This document shows, piece by piece, positions 28,584-37,745 of a DNA stretch of 64,000 nucleotides (its first letter is position 1; every line of letters begins with the position of its first letter). The notes beneath the pieces were generated by a model. It did not search any database. It was not told where the DNA came from and saw nothing but the letters and a program-made list of their open reading frames with translations. Where the stretch lies: the NCBI RefSeq assembly GCF_900111395.1, contig NZ_FOHV01000002.1, positions 174,719 to 238,718 on the forward strand, in the 5' to 3' direction. Source of the stretch: Thorsellia anophelis DSM 18579 (GTDB lineage: Bacteria > Pseudomonadota > Gammaproteobacteria > Enterobacterales > Thorselliaceae). A program made the translations under genes and the position numbers.

Positions 28584-30704
28584 TTGGACTACTTCTACCC
28601 GCTTCAATCCATTACATCCAATTATTTATCCCAAGATCAAATAAAGCGTCTTTATAAAGCTTATTTAGTGGCTTTTGATGCTCATGATGGACAAACGCGT
28701 TCTAGTGGCGAACCTTATATTACCCACCCTGTTGCAGTAGCTTCTATTTTAGCTGAAATGAACTTAGATGTTGAAACATTAATGGCAGCTTTACTGCATG
28801 ATGTAATTGAGGATACTGATGCAACATTTGATGATATGCAGCAGTTATTTGGCAAAAGCGTTGCTGAGTTAGTTGAAGGTGTTTCTAAGCTTGATAAACT
28901 AAAATTTAGAGACAAAAAAGAAGCGCAAACAGAAAATTTTAGAAAAATGATCATGGCAATGGTACAAGATATCAGAGTGATCTTAATTAAACTTGCAGAT
29001 AGAACCCATAATATGCGGACTCTTGGCTCATTAAGACCAGATAAACGCAGAAGAATTGCTAAAGAAACGTTAGAAATCTATAGTCCTTTAGCTCATCGTT
29101 TAGGGATTCAACATATTAAGGTTGAACTGGAAGACTTAGGATTTGAGGCTCTTTATCCAAATAGATATCGTGTAATTAAAGAAGTAATCAAATCAGCAAG
29201 AGGTAATCGTAAAGAAATGATTCAGAGGATACTGGATGAAATTTCTGGACGACTTCTTGATGCAAATATTGCATGTCGTGTATTTGGAAGAGAAAAAAAT
29301 ATTTTCTCTATTTATAATAAAATGCAGTTAAAAGAACAACGTTTTCATTCCATTATGGATATCTATGCGTTTAGAGTCATCGTTCTTGACATCGATAGTT
29401 GTTATCGTGTACTTGGTCATGTTCATAGCCTCTATAAACCTAAGCCTGGTCGAGTAAAAGATTATATTGCGATTCCTAAAGCAAATGGTTACCAGTCTTT
29501 ACACACTTCCCTCATTGGTCCTCATGGTGTGCCTGTTGAAGTTCAAATTCGTACAGAAGATATGGATCAAATGGCAGAAATGGGGGTAGCTGCACATTGG
29601 GCTTATAAAGACGGAACGGATATAAATAGCCGAAATGGCACTACTGCACAGGTACGCGCACAAAAATGGCTTCAAAGTATTATTGAACTTCAGCAAAGTT
29701 CAGGTAATAGCTCTGAATTTATTGAAAGTGTTAAATCTGATCTTGTGCCTGATGAAATTTATGTTTTTACACCAAAAGGTAGAATTGTTGAATTACCAGC
29801 AGGTTCAACTCCTGTTGATTTTGCGTATGCTGTTCATACCGATGTCGGTAATTCATGTGTAGGAGCGAGAGTTGATCGTAATCCGTATCCGTTATCCCAA
29901 TCATTAAAAAATGGACAAACAGTAGAAATCATTACCGCACCTGGTACCAGACCTAACGCAACTTGGTTAAATTTTGTAGTCAGCTCAAAAGCACGAGCCA
30001 AAATTCGTCAAATGATTAAAACAGTCAATCGTGATGAAGCGATTACATTAGGAAAAAGAATGCTTAATCATGCTTTAGGTGAAGGAACTAAGTTGGAAGA
30101 TATTGCACCAGCTGTGATTGATAAAGAATTAGCTAGGTTAAAATTGACTTCAGTTGAAGATTTATTAGCTGAAATTGGTTTTGGCAACCAGATGAATGTT
30201 GTTATTGCAAGGCACTTATTAGGGGATATTGAACAAACAGCCCATGATAACTTAGGGCATGGTGTTTTACCAATAAAAGGGGCTGATGGTATTTTATTGA
30301 CCTTTGCAAAATGTTGTAAGCCTATTCCCGGTGACCCGATTATTGCGCATGTTAGTGCGGGCAAGGGGCTTGTGATTCATCATGATGCATGTCGAAATTT
30401 TAGAAATGCGGATAGAAATACTGAAAAATTCATGAGTGTCAGTTGGGATAAAGATCAGATTCAAGATTATGCAACTGAGATTAAGATCGAACTCTTAAAT
30501 CATCAAGGTGCGCTAGCTAATTTAATATCTGTTATTAGTAGTGCCGACTCTAACATTACTCATTTAAATACAGATGAAAAAGATGGCCGGATTTATGTGG
30601 TTTTAATGCAAATTACGGTAAAAGATAGGGTACATTTAGCAAATATAATGCGTAAAATTCGTATTTTACCTGATGTTATTCGTGTTCATCGTAATCGAAA
30701 TTAA
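28584..30704 (+). CDS. spoT: Bifunctional (p)ppGpp synthetase/hydrolase SpoT
   Basis: Hydrolyses and, more weakly, makes (p)ppGpp in response to nutrient and fatty-acid stress. The N-terminal HD hydrolase domain has His72-Asp73 in LLHDVIEDT, plus RLAHRLG-type blocks. The synthetase domain contains FSIYNKMQLKEQ, FRVIV and QSLHTSLIGPHG. TGS (EIYVFTPKGRIVELPAGSTP, near 392) and a C-terminal ACT domain complete it. Length 706 and the intact HD site identify SpoT rather than RelA. The start is TTG at 28584 behind AGGGA. A TlpA-like gene and recG follow on the same strand; rpoZ and gmk are not adjacent. Confidence 0.95.
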   Translation: MDYFYPLQSITSNYLSQDQIKRLYKAYLVAFDAHDGQTRSSGEPYITHPVAVASILAEMNLDVETLMAALLHDVIEDTDATFDDMQQLFGKSVAELVEGVSKLDKLKFRDKKEAQTENFRKMIMAMVQDIRVILIKLADRTHNMRTLGSLRPDKRRRIAKETLEIYSPLAHRLGIQHIKVELEDLGFEALYPNRYRVIKEVIKSARGNRKEMIQRILDEISGRLLDANIACRVFGREKNIFSIYNKMQLKEQRFHSIMDIYAFRVIVLDIDSCYRVLGHVHSLYKPKPGRVKDYIAIPKANGYQSLHTSLIGPHGVPVEVQIRTEDMDQMAEMGVAAHWAYKDGTDINSRNGTTAQVRAQKWLQSIIELQQSSGNSSEFIESVKSDLVPDEIYVFTPKGRIVELPAGSTPVDFAYAVHTDVGNSCVGARVDRNPYPLSQSLKNGQTVEIITAPGTRPNATWLNFVVSSKARAKIRQMIKTVNRDEAITLGKRMLNHALGEGTKLEDIAPAVIDKELARLKLTSVEDLLAEIGFGNQMNVVIARHLLGDIEQTAHDNLGHGVLPIKGADGILLTFAKCCKPIPGDPIIAHVSAGKGLVIHHDACRNFRNADRNTEKFMSVSWDKDQIQDYATEIKIELLNHQGALANLISVISSADSNITHLNTDEKDGRIYVVLMQITVKDRVHLANIMRKIRILPDVIRVHRNRN

Positions 30705-30737
30705 TTATGTCAGTTATTCCCCCTCAAGAGAGTCAAT

Positions 30738-31598
30738 ATGAATTGGTATACTGTCACTATTTTGGGGGTAGGATTCCCGACACTTTTACTGGTCCTTGTT
30801 GCGAGCTGTATTATTTTTGAAAGGCTGGCTAGAGCGTTGGGATATAAACAAGAACTTAACGCATTAGGACATGATACTTGGTTGTTGTTGTTTGGTTTTT
30901 TGTTTGCAAGGTTTGGATTTATATTACAAAATTGGTCCTATTACGCTAACTCTCCAATTGATATTATCAATATTCGTGATCAAGGTTTTTCAATTACAGC
31001 AGCATTAGTCCCTATCTTTATTTGGATTGCGTTCAAAAAACGAGGCAATGTCAGAAAAATTGGTATTCTATTTATTTTTGTACTATCGAGTGTAATTGGT
31101 ATTGTAAAATGGGGACAAAGTACAACGCAGTTTGAAAGGTTATTCGAACAAATCGACCTTAAAAGTTTTAGAATGACTCGTACAGATACAGAACTAAAAA
31201 CTGATCATTCTAAAACAGTTCTCTTAACGGCTTTATTAGAAGATGCAAAAGAGAAAAATAAAGCCGTTATTATTAATTTGTGGGCTAGTTGGTGTCCACC
31301 CTGTAGACGTGAAATGCCTGCATTGCAAATGGTTCAATCAACAAGAGATGATGCTGTTATTATTTTGATCAATCAACAAGAATCTGAAGAAACGATAATT
31401 CATTTTTTTAAAGAAAATAATCTAGTATTTAGTCATGTGTATTTAGATACCCAAGGGAGCATGATGAATAATAATTTCTTACATGCATTACCGAGTACAC
31501 TCTATATCGATAATCAAGGAAATTGGCAGGGAATTCATACTGGTGAACTGACACAGTCAGCATTACATGCTAAAATTGATAGTCTGATTGTACAATAA
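30738..31598 (+). CDS. Membrane protein with C-terminal TlpA-type thioredoxin domain
   Basis: Predicted inner-membrane protein-disulfide reductase. The first ~125 residues form about four membrane helices and include FARFGFILQNWSYY, which recalls the fold of prolipoprotein diacylglyceryl transferase (Lgt). The last ~140 residues form a TlpA/ResA-like thioredoxin domain with the active site W185-C-P-P-C189. The Lgt resemblance is by eye; catalytic function of that part is not supported. It probably keeps envelope cysteines reduced, for example in cytochrome c maturation. It sits 33 nt after spoT and 39 nt before recG. Confidence 0.78.
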   Translation: MNWYTVTILGVGFPTLLLVLVASCIIFERLARALGYKQELNALGHDTWLLLFGFLFARFGFILQNWSYYANSPIDIINIRDQGFSITAALVPIFIWIAFKKRGNVRKIGILFIFVLSSVIGIVKWGQSTTQFERLFEQIDLKSFRMTRTDTELKTDHSKTVLLTALLEDAKEKNKAVIINLWASWCPPCRREMPALQMVQSTRDDAVIILINQQESEETIIHFFKENNLVFSHVYLDTQGSMMNNNFLHALPSTLYIDNQGNWQGIHTGELTQSALHAKIDSLIVQ

Positions 31599-31637
31599 AC
31601 CAATGACATTATTCTTACTTAATGGTGATTCATACAT

Positions 31638-33731
31638 ATGAATTTCAACCCACAGATATTAAATGCGAATGGATTGAGCACATTAAGCGGTGTCGGTGCG
31701 GCTATGTTAAAAAAATTAGCTAAACTGAATATTTTTACTATCCAAGATATTTTACTACATTTACCTTTGCGGTATGAAGACAGGACTAAAATTACTTCGG
31801 TAGGACAAGTCGCAGCAGGTGATAATGTGACTATTTTTGGTGAAATAGTTCAATGTGAAGTTACTTATGGAAAACGTAATATTTTAAGTTGCGTTGTAAA
31901 TGACGGCACAGGTGCAATTAATTTGCGTTTTTTTCATTTCACCGCAGGACAGAAAAATGCCATGACAATAGGTAAATATATCATCGCATTTGGAGAAATT
32001 AGACCTGGCAAATATGGCCTTGAAATGACTCATCCAGAGTATAAGGTAACCACACAATCCACAATTGATATCAATAATTTACCGAAAAATTTATCCCCTA
32101 TTTATCCATTAACCGATGGTTTAAACCAAGGGCAACTGAGAAAACTAACCGATCAGGCATTAAAATTATTGGCAAACTGCCCTATTGCTGAGTTGCTACC
32201 TGAAGAAATAGCTAAACAACTCCCTTCTTTATCTGATGCCATCCAGCTACTTCACCAGCCACCTATTGATATTCGTTTATCAGATCTTGAAGCGGGTAAG
32301 CATCCTGCGCAAACTAGGTTGATTTTAGAAGAGTTTACAGCTCATAATCTTAGTTTGTTGATGGCAAGAAGTGAAGCTAAGCGTCTGTATGCACATGCTA
32401 TAAAACCTCATTCATCGCTTAAAACTGATTTTTTGTCACAGTTGCCTTTTTCTCCAACAAATGCTCAAAAACGGGTTGTAAATGATATAGAGTCAGATTT
32501 ATTTAAAAATAGCCCAATGATGAGATTAGTTCAAGGAGATGTAGGATCAGGTAAGACTCTAGTAGCGGCATTGAGTGCGATAGATGTGTTAGCTGCTGGG
32601 TATCAGGTGGCTTTGATGGCACCAACGGAGTTATTAGCAGAACAACATGCACATAATTTTGAAAAATGGTTTACGCCACTTGGAATTAAAATTGGCTGGG
32701 TCGCAGGTAAGCAAAAAGGGAAAATTAGGCTTGCTCAAGAGCAAGCAATTGCAAATGGTGAAGCGCAAATGGTGATTGGTACCCATGCTATTTTCCAAAG
32801 TCAAATAGAGTTTGCAAAACTAGCCTTAGTCATTATTGATGAACAGCATCGGTTTGGTGTACAACAACGATTGTCTCTTTGGGAAAAAGGACATCAATCA
32901 GGCGTATATCCTCACCAATTGATCATGACCGCGACGCCAATTCCAAGAACACTCGCCATGACGGCTTACGCTGATCTTGATACATCAATTATTGATGAAC
33001 TCCCCCCTGGAAGAACACCTATTACCACTGTTGCTATTGCTGATTCACGCCGCGATGAAGTGATAGATAGAGTCAAAAGCGCATGTTTGACTGAAAAAAG
33101 ACAAGTGTATTGGGTATGTACTTTAATTGATGAATCTGAGGTGTTAGAGGCACAAGCAGCTGAAGAAACGTATACTGTATTACAACAAGTTTTACCTGAA
33201 TTAAAGATAGCTTTAATTCATGGAAGGTTGAAATCAACTGAAAAACAAAGTTTGATGGAGGCATTTAAGCAAGGCCAGTACGATTTACTTGTTGCGACAA
33301 CTGTCATTGAAGTCGGAGTCGATGTACCAAATGCAAGTTTAATGATCATAGAAAACCCAGAACGACTTGGCTTAGCACAATTACATCAATTAAGAGGCAG
33401 AGTAGGGAGAGGTCAAGTTGCTTCTCACTGCGTGCTATTATATAAAACGCCATTAAGTAAAACAGCTCAAAAAAGATTGCAAGTGATGAGACAAAGTAAT
33501 GATGGTTTTTATATTGCTGAGGAAGATCTCGCATTACGAGGGCCAGGTGAAGTACTAGGCACAAAACAAACAGGTTCTTTAAATTTTCATATAGCAGATT
33601 TAATTCGAGATAAAGACCTTATTCCATATGCACAAAAAATAGGAGAAACCCTCCTACTCTCAGATCCTATTAAAGCCGAAGCCTTAATTAGGCGATGGTT
33701 ACCAGAAAGCCTACGCTATAAAAATGCTTAA
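31638..33731 (+). CDS. recG: ATP-dependent DNA helicase RecG
   Basis: Superfamily 2 translocase that regresses stalled forks and processes D- and R-loops. An N-terminal OB wedge domain (about 20-160) includes GDNVTIFGEIVQCEV. Motor motifs follow: Walker A GDVGSGKT near residue 300, DEQHRFG near 401, TATPIPRTLAMTAYAD, and the C-terminal LHQLRGRVGRG. The TRG motif region (ALRGPGEVLGTKQTG) is present. Length 697 is typical. It is the last gene of a spoT-tlpA-recG run; a decayed mobile element follows. Confidence 0.96.
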   Translation: MNFNPQILNANGLSTLSGVGAAMLKKLAKLNIFTIQDILLHLPLRYEDRTKITSVGQVAAGDNVTIFGEIVQCEVTYGKRNILSCVVNDGTGAINLRFFHFTAGQKNAMTIGKYIIAFGEIRPGKYGLEMTHPEYKVTTQSTIDINNLPKNLSPIYPLTDGLNQGQLRKLTDQALKLLANCPIAELLPEEIAKQLPSLSDAIQLLHQPPIDIRLSDLEAGKHPAQTRLILEEFTAHNLSLLMARSEAKRLYAHAIKPHSSLKTDFLSQLPFSPTNAQKRVVNDIESDLFKNSPMMRLVQGDVGSGKTLVAALSAIDVLAAGYQVALMAPTELLAEQHAHNFEKWFTPLGIKIGWVAGKQKGKIRLAQEQAIANGEAQMVIGTHAIFQSQIEFAKLALVIIDEQHRFGVQQRLSLWEKGHQSGVYPHQLIMTATPIPRTLAMTAYADLDTSIIDELPPGRTPITTVAIADSRRDEVIDRVKSACLTEKRQVYWVCTLIDESEVLEAQAAEETYTVLQQVLPELKIALIHGRLKSTEKQSLMEAFKQGQYDLLVATTVIEVGVDVPNASLMIIENPERLGLAQLHQLRGRVGRGQVASHCVLLYKTPLSKTAQKRLQVMRQSNDGFYIAEEDLALRGPGEVLGTKQTGSLNFHIADLIRDKDLIPYAQKIGETLLLSDPIKAEALIRRWLPESLRYKNA

Positions 33732-33946
33732 TTTATGCTTTTTCGAGGACAGTTAATATTTGGTGATAAAATTAATCGTAAATAAATTAGTTATTTAATA
33801 AACAAATTCTCATGCTAAGATATTTGGTTAGATAGTCAGTAGGATTGTTTACAAAAAATTATTAACTGCGCCAATATAGGTTCTATCAAAGAATCAAATC
33901 GATTATTTTTTGAGAAGTGGGAATACAAGGCGTAACGATGCAGTCG

Positions 33947-34310
33947 TTATTCTTGTGGTGTTCTTTGCTGTTCTATACGTTACTTGATAATGGATATTGG
34001 CGCGCTACTACAACGTCCTATAAAATAAGAAGTAGACCACAAAGGACCTCCCCAAAGTTTCTGCTTTAGTTCGGCATCATGTTTTTTTAATCATTCGACT
34101 AGATACACCTTTTAAGCTATTTACTAAGCTTGATACTCATATTGATATTGATATTTTAGCGGATAATTAACAGATGAACGTGGTCATGTTCTCCATCAAA
34201 TTCGATTAATTCAGCTTCAAAATCTGCACAGGCTTTAGTGAATATGGGGGGCATATCTTCAATCATGGTTTGAGTTTCAAAGATGATTTTCTTATAATTT
34301 AGCCTAGCAA
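33947..34310 (-). pseudogene. Decayed IS200/IS605 transposase TnpA (HUH type)
   Basis: Translating the minus strand gives pieces that match Y1 HUH transposases: FEAELIEFDGEHDHVHLL (34235-34182) with the HUH motif HVH, then in other frames SKLVNSLKGVSS-like and SRMIKKKHDAELKQKLWGGPLWSTSYFIG, and finally EQQRTPQE before a TAA at 33949-33947. In-frame stops and shifts break it, and the N-terminus is missing, so it cannot be functional. IS200-type TnpA is normally about 140-150 residues. Confidence 0.7.
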
Positions 34311-34328
34311 GGAGGGTGTTAATCTAAA

Positions 34329-34571
34329 CATACCCGTCGAACATGTCCTTGCTGCTCTCATATATCGAAAGAAAATCGTTTACAATACGCTCATTTTAAA
34401 TGCGTTGAATGATAATTTGAAGAAAATGCGGATATTGTTAGAGCGTTCATTGTATTAAGGGCAGAAGTCAGTAGCAAGAACTCACCAAAACGAGTTAGTA
34501 ATAAATTAAACCGCAGTAGGGCTCATCTTCTTTTAAGGAGAGAAAAGTGTCAAAAACGACTGTATTTTAGT
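34329..34571 (+). pseudogene. Decayed TnpB C-terminus (zinc ribbon)
   Basis: The plus strand encodes HTRRTCPCCSHISKENRLQ and then HFKCVE, two consecutive stops (TGA TAA), and FEENADIVRAFIVLRAE. This is the C-terminal zinc ribbon and end of an IS605-type TnpB. Two Cys of the first pair and the first Cys of the second pair survive; the fourth Cys codon has become a stop. Everything upstream of the ribbon is gone. tnpA and tnpB lie in opposite orientations, as in IS605/IS608. Confidence 0.65.
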
Positions 34572-34888
34572 ATTAAATAGTAGTCACTTGTATTGATGGT
34601 TATCCGTTATAGGATTACTTTGAAATATCAGGCGCAATTAAACGATGCCCAAAGCCGATAAATGTCACTCTCGCCTGGGTTTAAGAATTGAAGCGCTCTT
34701 GATTGAATTAATAAATTGTTTTAGCAGGTTTTTACGCAGTTTTGTTATATTGATTGCAATAGAGGAATACGCCCTACATCATGTAGAATTTATCCTACTT
34801 CTAGACGTAAGTTGACTTCTCTGGATCGTTACAAGATATAGACTATACTTGAAATATTTTTAATGGGTTTTCTGGCGAAAATCACCAT

Positions 34889-34922
34889 AAAAAGCTATTT
34901 TTTATAACTTGAATAGCTTTTT
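34889..34922 (+). terminator. Hairpin just upstream of the RloA gene
   Basis: Perfect 11-bp stem AAAAAGCTATT / AATAGCTTTTT, 12-nt loop, with a T-run in the descending arm. It could insulate the defence operon from upstream transcription or lie in its leader; it is 51 nt before the start codon. Confidence 0.5.
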
Positions 34923-34973
34923 CATGCTAAAATTTGGCAAAAATTGTCAAATTTATCAAATTGTAGGGTGTTA

Positions 34974-36251
34974 ATGTTTATTGAACTAAAGGTTACAAAT
35001 TTTCGCTCGTTAAATGACACACAGACGTTTAGTTTAGTGAAATGCAAGGGTGATGAATTAGCCGTATCAAATTCCTTTAAGGTTTCTTCTGTCAATAAAC
35101 TTGAACTTCTTCGCTCAGCAGTCATTTATGGTCCGAATGCTAGCGGGAAGTCTAATTTTTTGCGTGCATTGCAAACGATGCAGCATATCGTGCTTGGGTC
35201 TGCTGCAGAGCAGCGAGGAGACCTTTTACCCATCACTTCATTTCGTCTTTCTCCTAATACTCGTCAATTACCAAGTGAGTTTGAAGTCATGTTTCTTGTA
35301 GATGGGATACGTTACCAATATGGATTTTCCGCAACGTCTGAACAAATTCATGAAGAATGGTTATTCGTTTATCCAAAAAATCGAGCTCAAAACTGGTTTA
35401 CTCGTTCCTGGATGCCCGATACAAAACAATTTGAATGGAAACTGGGTGAAAACTTGGCTGGAGAAAAGCAACAGAAATATCTCTGGCAAACATCTACACG
35501 TGACAATGCTTTATTTCTTTCAACTGCCGTCCAATTAAACAGTAAACAGTTACAACCTGTTTTTGATTGGTTTAAACGTAATCTGCACTTGGCAAATGTC
35601 AGCGGATGGGGATATTCATTTAGTGCAAAACTGTGTGAGAATGAGGAAAAATCTAAGGTGATGAATTTTCTTAATGCCGCAGATATTAATATTGACGACA
35701 TTCAAATTGAGACAAGTCTCTTTGACCCTAACGATCTGTCGGCCGAAATGCCAGAAACAGTAAAACAAATAATTGTTGAGAACATGAAAGGAAAAAAAAT
35801 TAGAGATATTAAAACAATTCATAAAGACAGTCAGGGAAAACCAGTTGTTTTTGACTTTGAGGATGAATCCGACGGCACTAAAAAGCTATTTTCTTATGCA
35901 GGGCCTTGGATTGATAGCTTAGAAAACGGACATGTTTTATTTATTGATGAATTGCACGATAATTTGCATCCAAAATTAGTTCGTTTTCTAATCGAATTAT
36001 TCCATAATCCAAAAACTAATCCCAAAAATGCACAATTAATTTTTACTACCCATGAAACGTCAATTTTAAATCAAGAGATATTTCGTCGGGATCAAATTTG
36101 GTTTTGCGAGAAAGATACAGAGCAAGCTACAAAACTCTACCCTTTAACAGATTTTAGCCCTAGAAAAGGTCGAGAAAATCTGGAACTAGCTTATCTTTCT
36201 GGGCGTTATGGGGCCTTACCCTTTGTTAAAACTATGCACTCAGCCTTTTAA
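34974..36251 (+). CDS. AAA15/RloA-type ATPase of an RloAB (AbiL-like) defence pair
   Basis: SMC/ABC-like ATPase related to RloA and the OLD family. It opens with MFIELKVTNFRSLNDTQTF, the usual RecF-like N-terminus. Walker A is GPNASGKS at about residues 53-60, and Walker B is LFIDELHDNLHP near 322. Near the C-terminus FTTHETSILN is the family H-loop. I start at the ATG at 34974 (425 residues) behind AGGGTG; the upstream TTG is less likely. The RloB-type gene follows after 12 nt. Such pairs act in abortive infection (AbiL) or accompany type I restriction loci (restriction-linked orfs). No hsdRMS genes are here, so it is probably a stand-alone unit. Confidence 0.82.
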   Translation: MFIELKVTNFRSLNDTQTFSLVKCKGDELAVSNSFKVSSVNKLELLRSAVIYGPNASGKSNFLRALQTMQHIVLGSAAEQRGDLLPITSFRLSPNTRQLPSEFEVMFLVDGIRYQYGFSATSEQIHEEWLFVYPKNRAQNWFTRSWMPDTKQFEWKLGENLAGEKQQKYLWQTSTRDNALFLSTAVQLNSKQLQPVFDWFKRNLHLANVSGWGYSFSAKLCENEEKSKVMNFLNAADINIDDIQIETSLFDPNDLSAEMPETVKQIIVENMKGKKIRDIKTIHKDSQGKPVVFDFEDESDGTKKLFSYAGPWIDSLENGHVLFIDELHDNLHPKLVRFLIELFHNPKTNPKNAQLIFTTHETSILNQEIFRRDQIWFCEKDTEQATKLYPLTDFSPRKGRENLELAYLSGRYGALPFVKTMHSAF

Positions 36252-36263
36252 GCGGAATATTTT

Positions 36264-36926
36264 GTGGGTACGGATAATTTACATCATAAGAGAAAAGCTA
36301 AAAGTATGAAAGCTCTCAAAAGGCGAACAGCACGTCGAGAAGCATACAAGAAAATTCTTATAGTCTGTGAAAGCACAAAAACAGAGCCTAACTACTTTGA
36401 AAATGCACGTGAATATTACAGGCTTAATACGGTTAATGTTGAAGTTCGGGGTGATTGTGGTTCTGACCCAATGAGTATCGTTAAATTTGCACAACAGCGA
36501 TTTAGAGAAGAAAAAGATGCGGGCGATCCATTTGAAGAAGTCTATTGCGTTTTTGATAAAGATGGACACAGCAGCTATTTAGAAGCTTTAAGCACCTTAG
36601 CTGCCGCTACACCGAAAAACGTCTATTTCGCTATCTGTTCAGTTCCTTGTTTTGAGTATTGGTTACTATTACATTTTAAATATACGAATAAGCCTTATAC
36701 AGCACTTTCTGGTAATAGTTCTGGCAATCAGGTTATAACGGAGTTAAAGAACTACATCCCTGATTATGAGAAAAGTAGCCGAACAATTTTCTCAGATCTC
36801 ATCAATCAATTAGATAGTGCAAAAGCCTATGCTGAAACAATTTTGCAACAAAATATTAAAATTCAAACCGATAATCCTAGTACGCATGTCCACAAACTTA
36901 TTCAGACACTGCAAAATTTGAAATAA
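36264..36926 (+). CDS. RloB-family protein, partner of the RloA ATPase
   Basis: RloB domain protein, thought to be a TOPRIM-like nuclease working with its ATPase partner. The hallmarks are visible: KILIVCESTKTEPNYF (about residues 32-47) with the acidic Glu, FEEVYCVFDKDGH with the DxD pair (about 90-101), and CSVPCFEYWLLLHF (about 131-144). The start is a GTG at 36264, 12 nt after the ATPase stop, so the two genes are translationally close. The N-terminus is strongly basic (HHKRKAKSMKALKRRTARRE). A toxic effector role in phage-triggered abortive infection is inferred from AbiL-type systems. Confidence 0.8.
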   Translation: MGTDNLHHKRKAKSMKALKRRTARREAYKKILIVCESTKTEPNYFENAREYYRLNTVNVEVRGDCGSDPMSIVKFAQQRFREEKDAGDPFEEVYCVFDKDGHSSYLEALSTLAAATPKNVYFAICSVPCFEYWLLLHFKYTNKPYTALSGNSSGNQVITELKNYIPDYEKSSRTIFSDLINQLDSAKAYAETILQQNIKIQTDNPSTHVHKLIQTLQNLK

Positions 36927-37438
36927 TAACTTAGGAAACACTCAGAATGTACAGGGGAATTATTTTTTTATCGCAATTGTTCAATAGAAATCGAATTCAA
37001 GTGCAATAGCATATTTTCTGGCTATGTGTCTAAAACTGCTCAGGGAATTGCCTAAAGCGGTATGAGGCGCCTAGAAACGAAATAGTAGATGCAAACTAAA
37101 CCTGCTTAATTCCATTAAAAACAAACTAGTGTTCAAATGGAGTAAAGATCAAATACCTAGCTGGCTGGTTAATAAGCCTGAAAAAAGAAAAGGAAAAACA
37201 TTCAGCTAGGGATATATACTCAATGGAAATCAAGATGCAGGTTTTAGCATTACTTAATACCCATCAAATGGCAATCGGAATAATATCTTCTCCTGCAATT
37301 TGGAGTAACTTCACTATACTCCCACACCTATATAAAAAATAGACTGAAAATGTCAATATCCTTCAGTAAGTCAAAAAGCTAATTATTTTACATTATTTTC
37401 GTATTTACACTTAATTACACATCTGTGTGAGGATTATT
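36927..37438 (+). other. Gene-free stretch between rloB and the flagellin promoter
   Basis: About 500 nt. A short open stretch around 37120-37206 (coding FKWSKDQIPSWLVNKPEKRK) looks protein-like but lacks a start and ends in TAG. It may be a worn gene fragment of unknown origin. Nothing else was recognised. Confidence 0.3.
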
Positions 37439-37465
37439 TAAAGTTTCTATCGCCTTTGCCGTAAG
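37439..37465 (+). promoter_or_regulatory. Sigma-28 (FliA) promoter of flagellin
   Basis: TAAAGTTT, an 11-nt spacer and GCCGTAAG closely fit the flagellar sigma-28 consensus TAAAGTTT-N11-GCCGATAA. It is about 280 nt upstream of the flagellin ATG, giving a long leader. Confidence 0.75.
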
Positions 37466-37745
37466 TATATCTGCAACGAGAATTTCGTTGTATGTAATTG
37501 ATTTAAAATATAAATTTACTTGGTAAATAAATCAATTAAACTTAAGGCCTATTTTGTGAATGAAAAAAAGGATGTTATTTCATTCCCTCATGCTGAGTTT
37601 TTTTATCCATATTACAAAGCAAGAGCATGCCCATGGAATAGGTCTTTTTAAGCAAATTTATACTTAAAGGATTAAATATAAATTTGTACCTTAACTGCAT
37701 AATGAGAATTGCATGGATGCAATTTAAATTTAAAAGGAGTTTTAT

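Larger units (their letters stand above)
33732..34888 (+). other. Degraded region between recG and the RloA gene
   Basis: More than 1.1 kb with no intact gene. It contains the relics of an IS200/IS605 element (tnpA on minus, tnpB on plus, listed separately) in its middle part. The flanks, 33732-33930 and 34572-34888, show no recognisable coding sequence. This is a decayed insertion point next to a defence-type gene pair. Confidence 0.6.
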
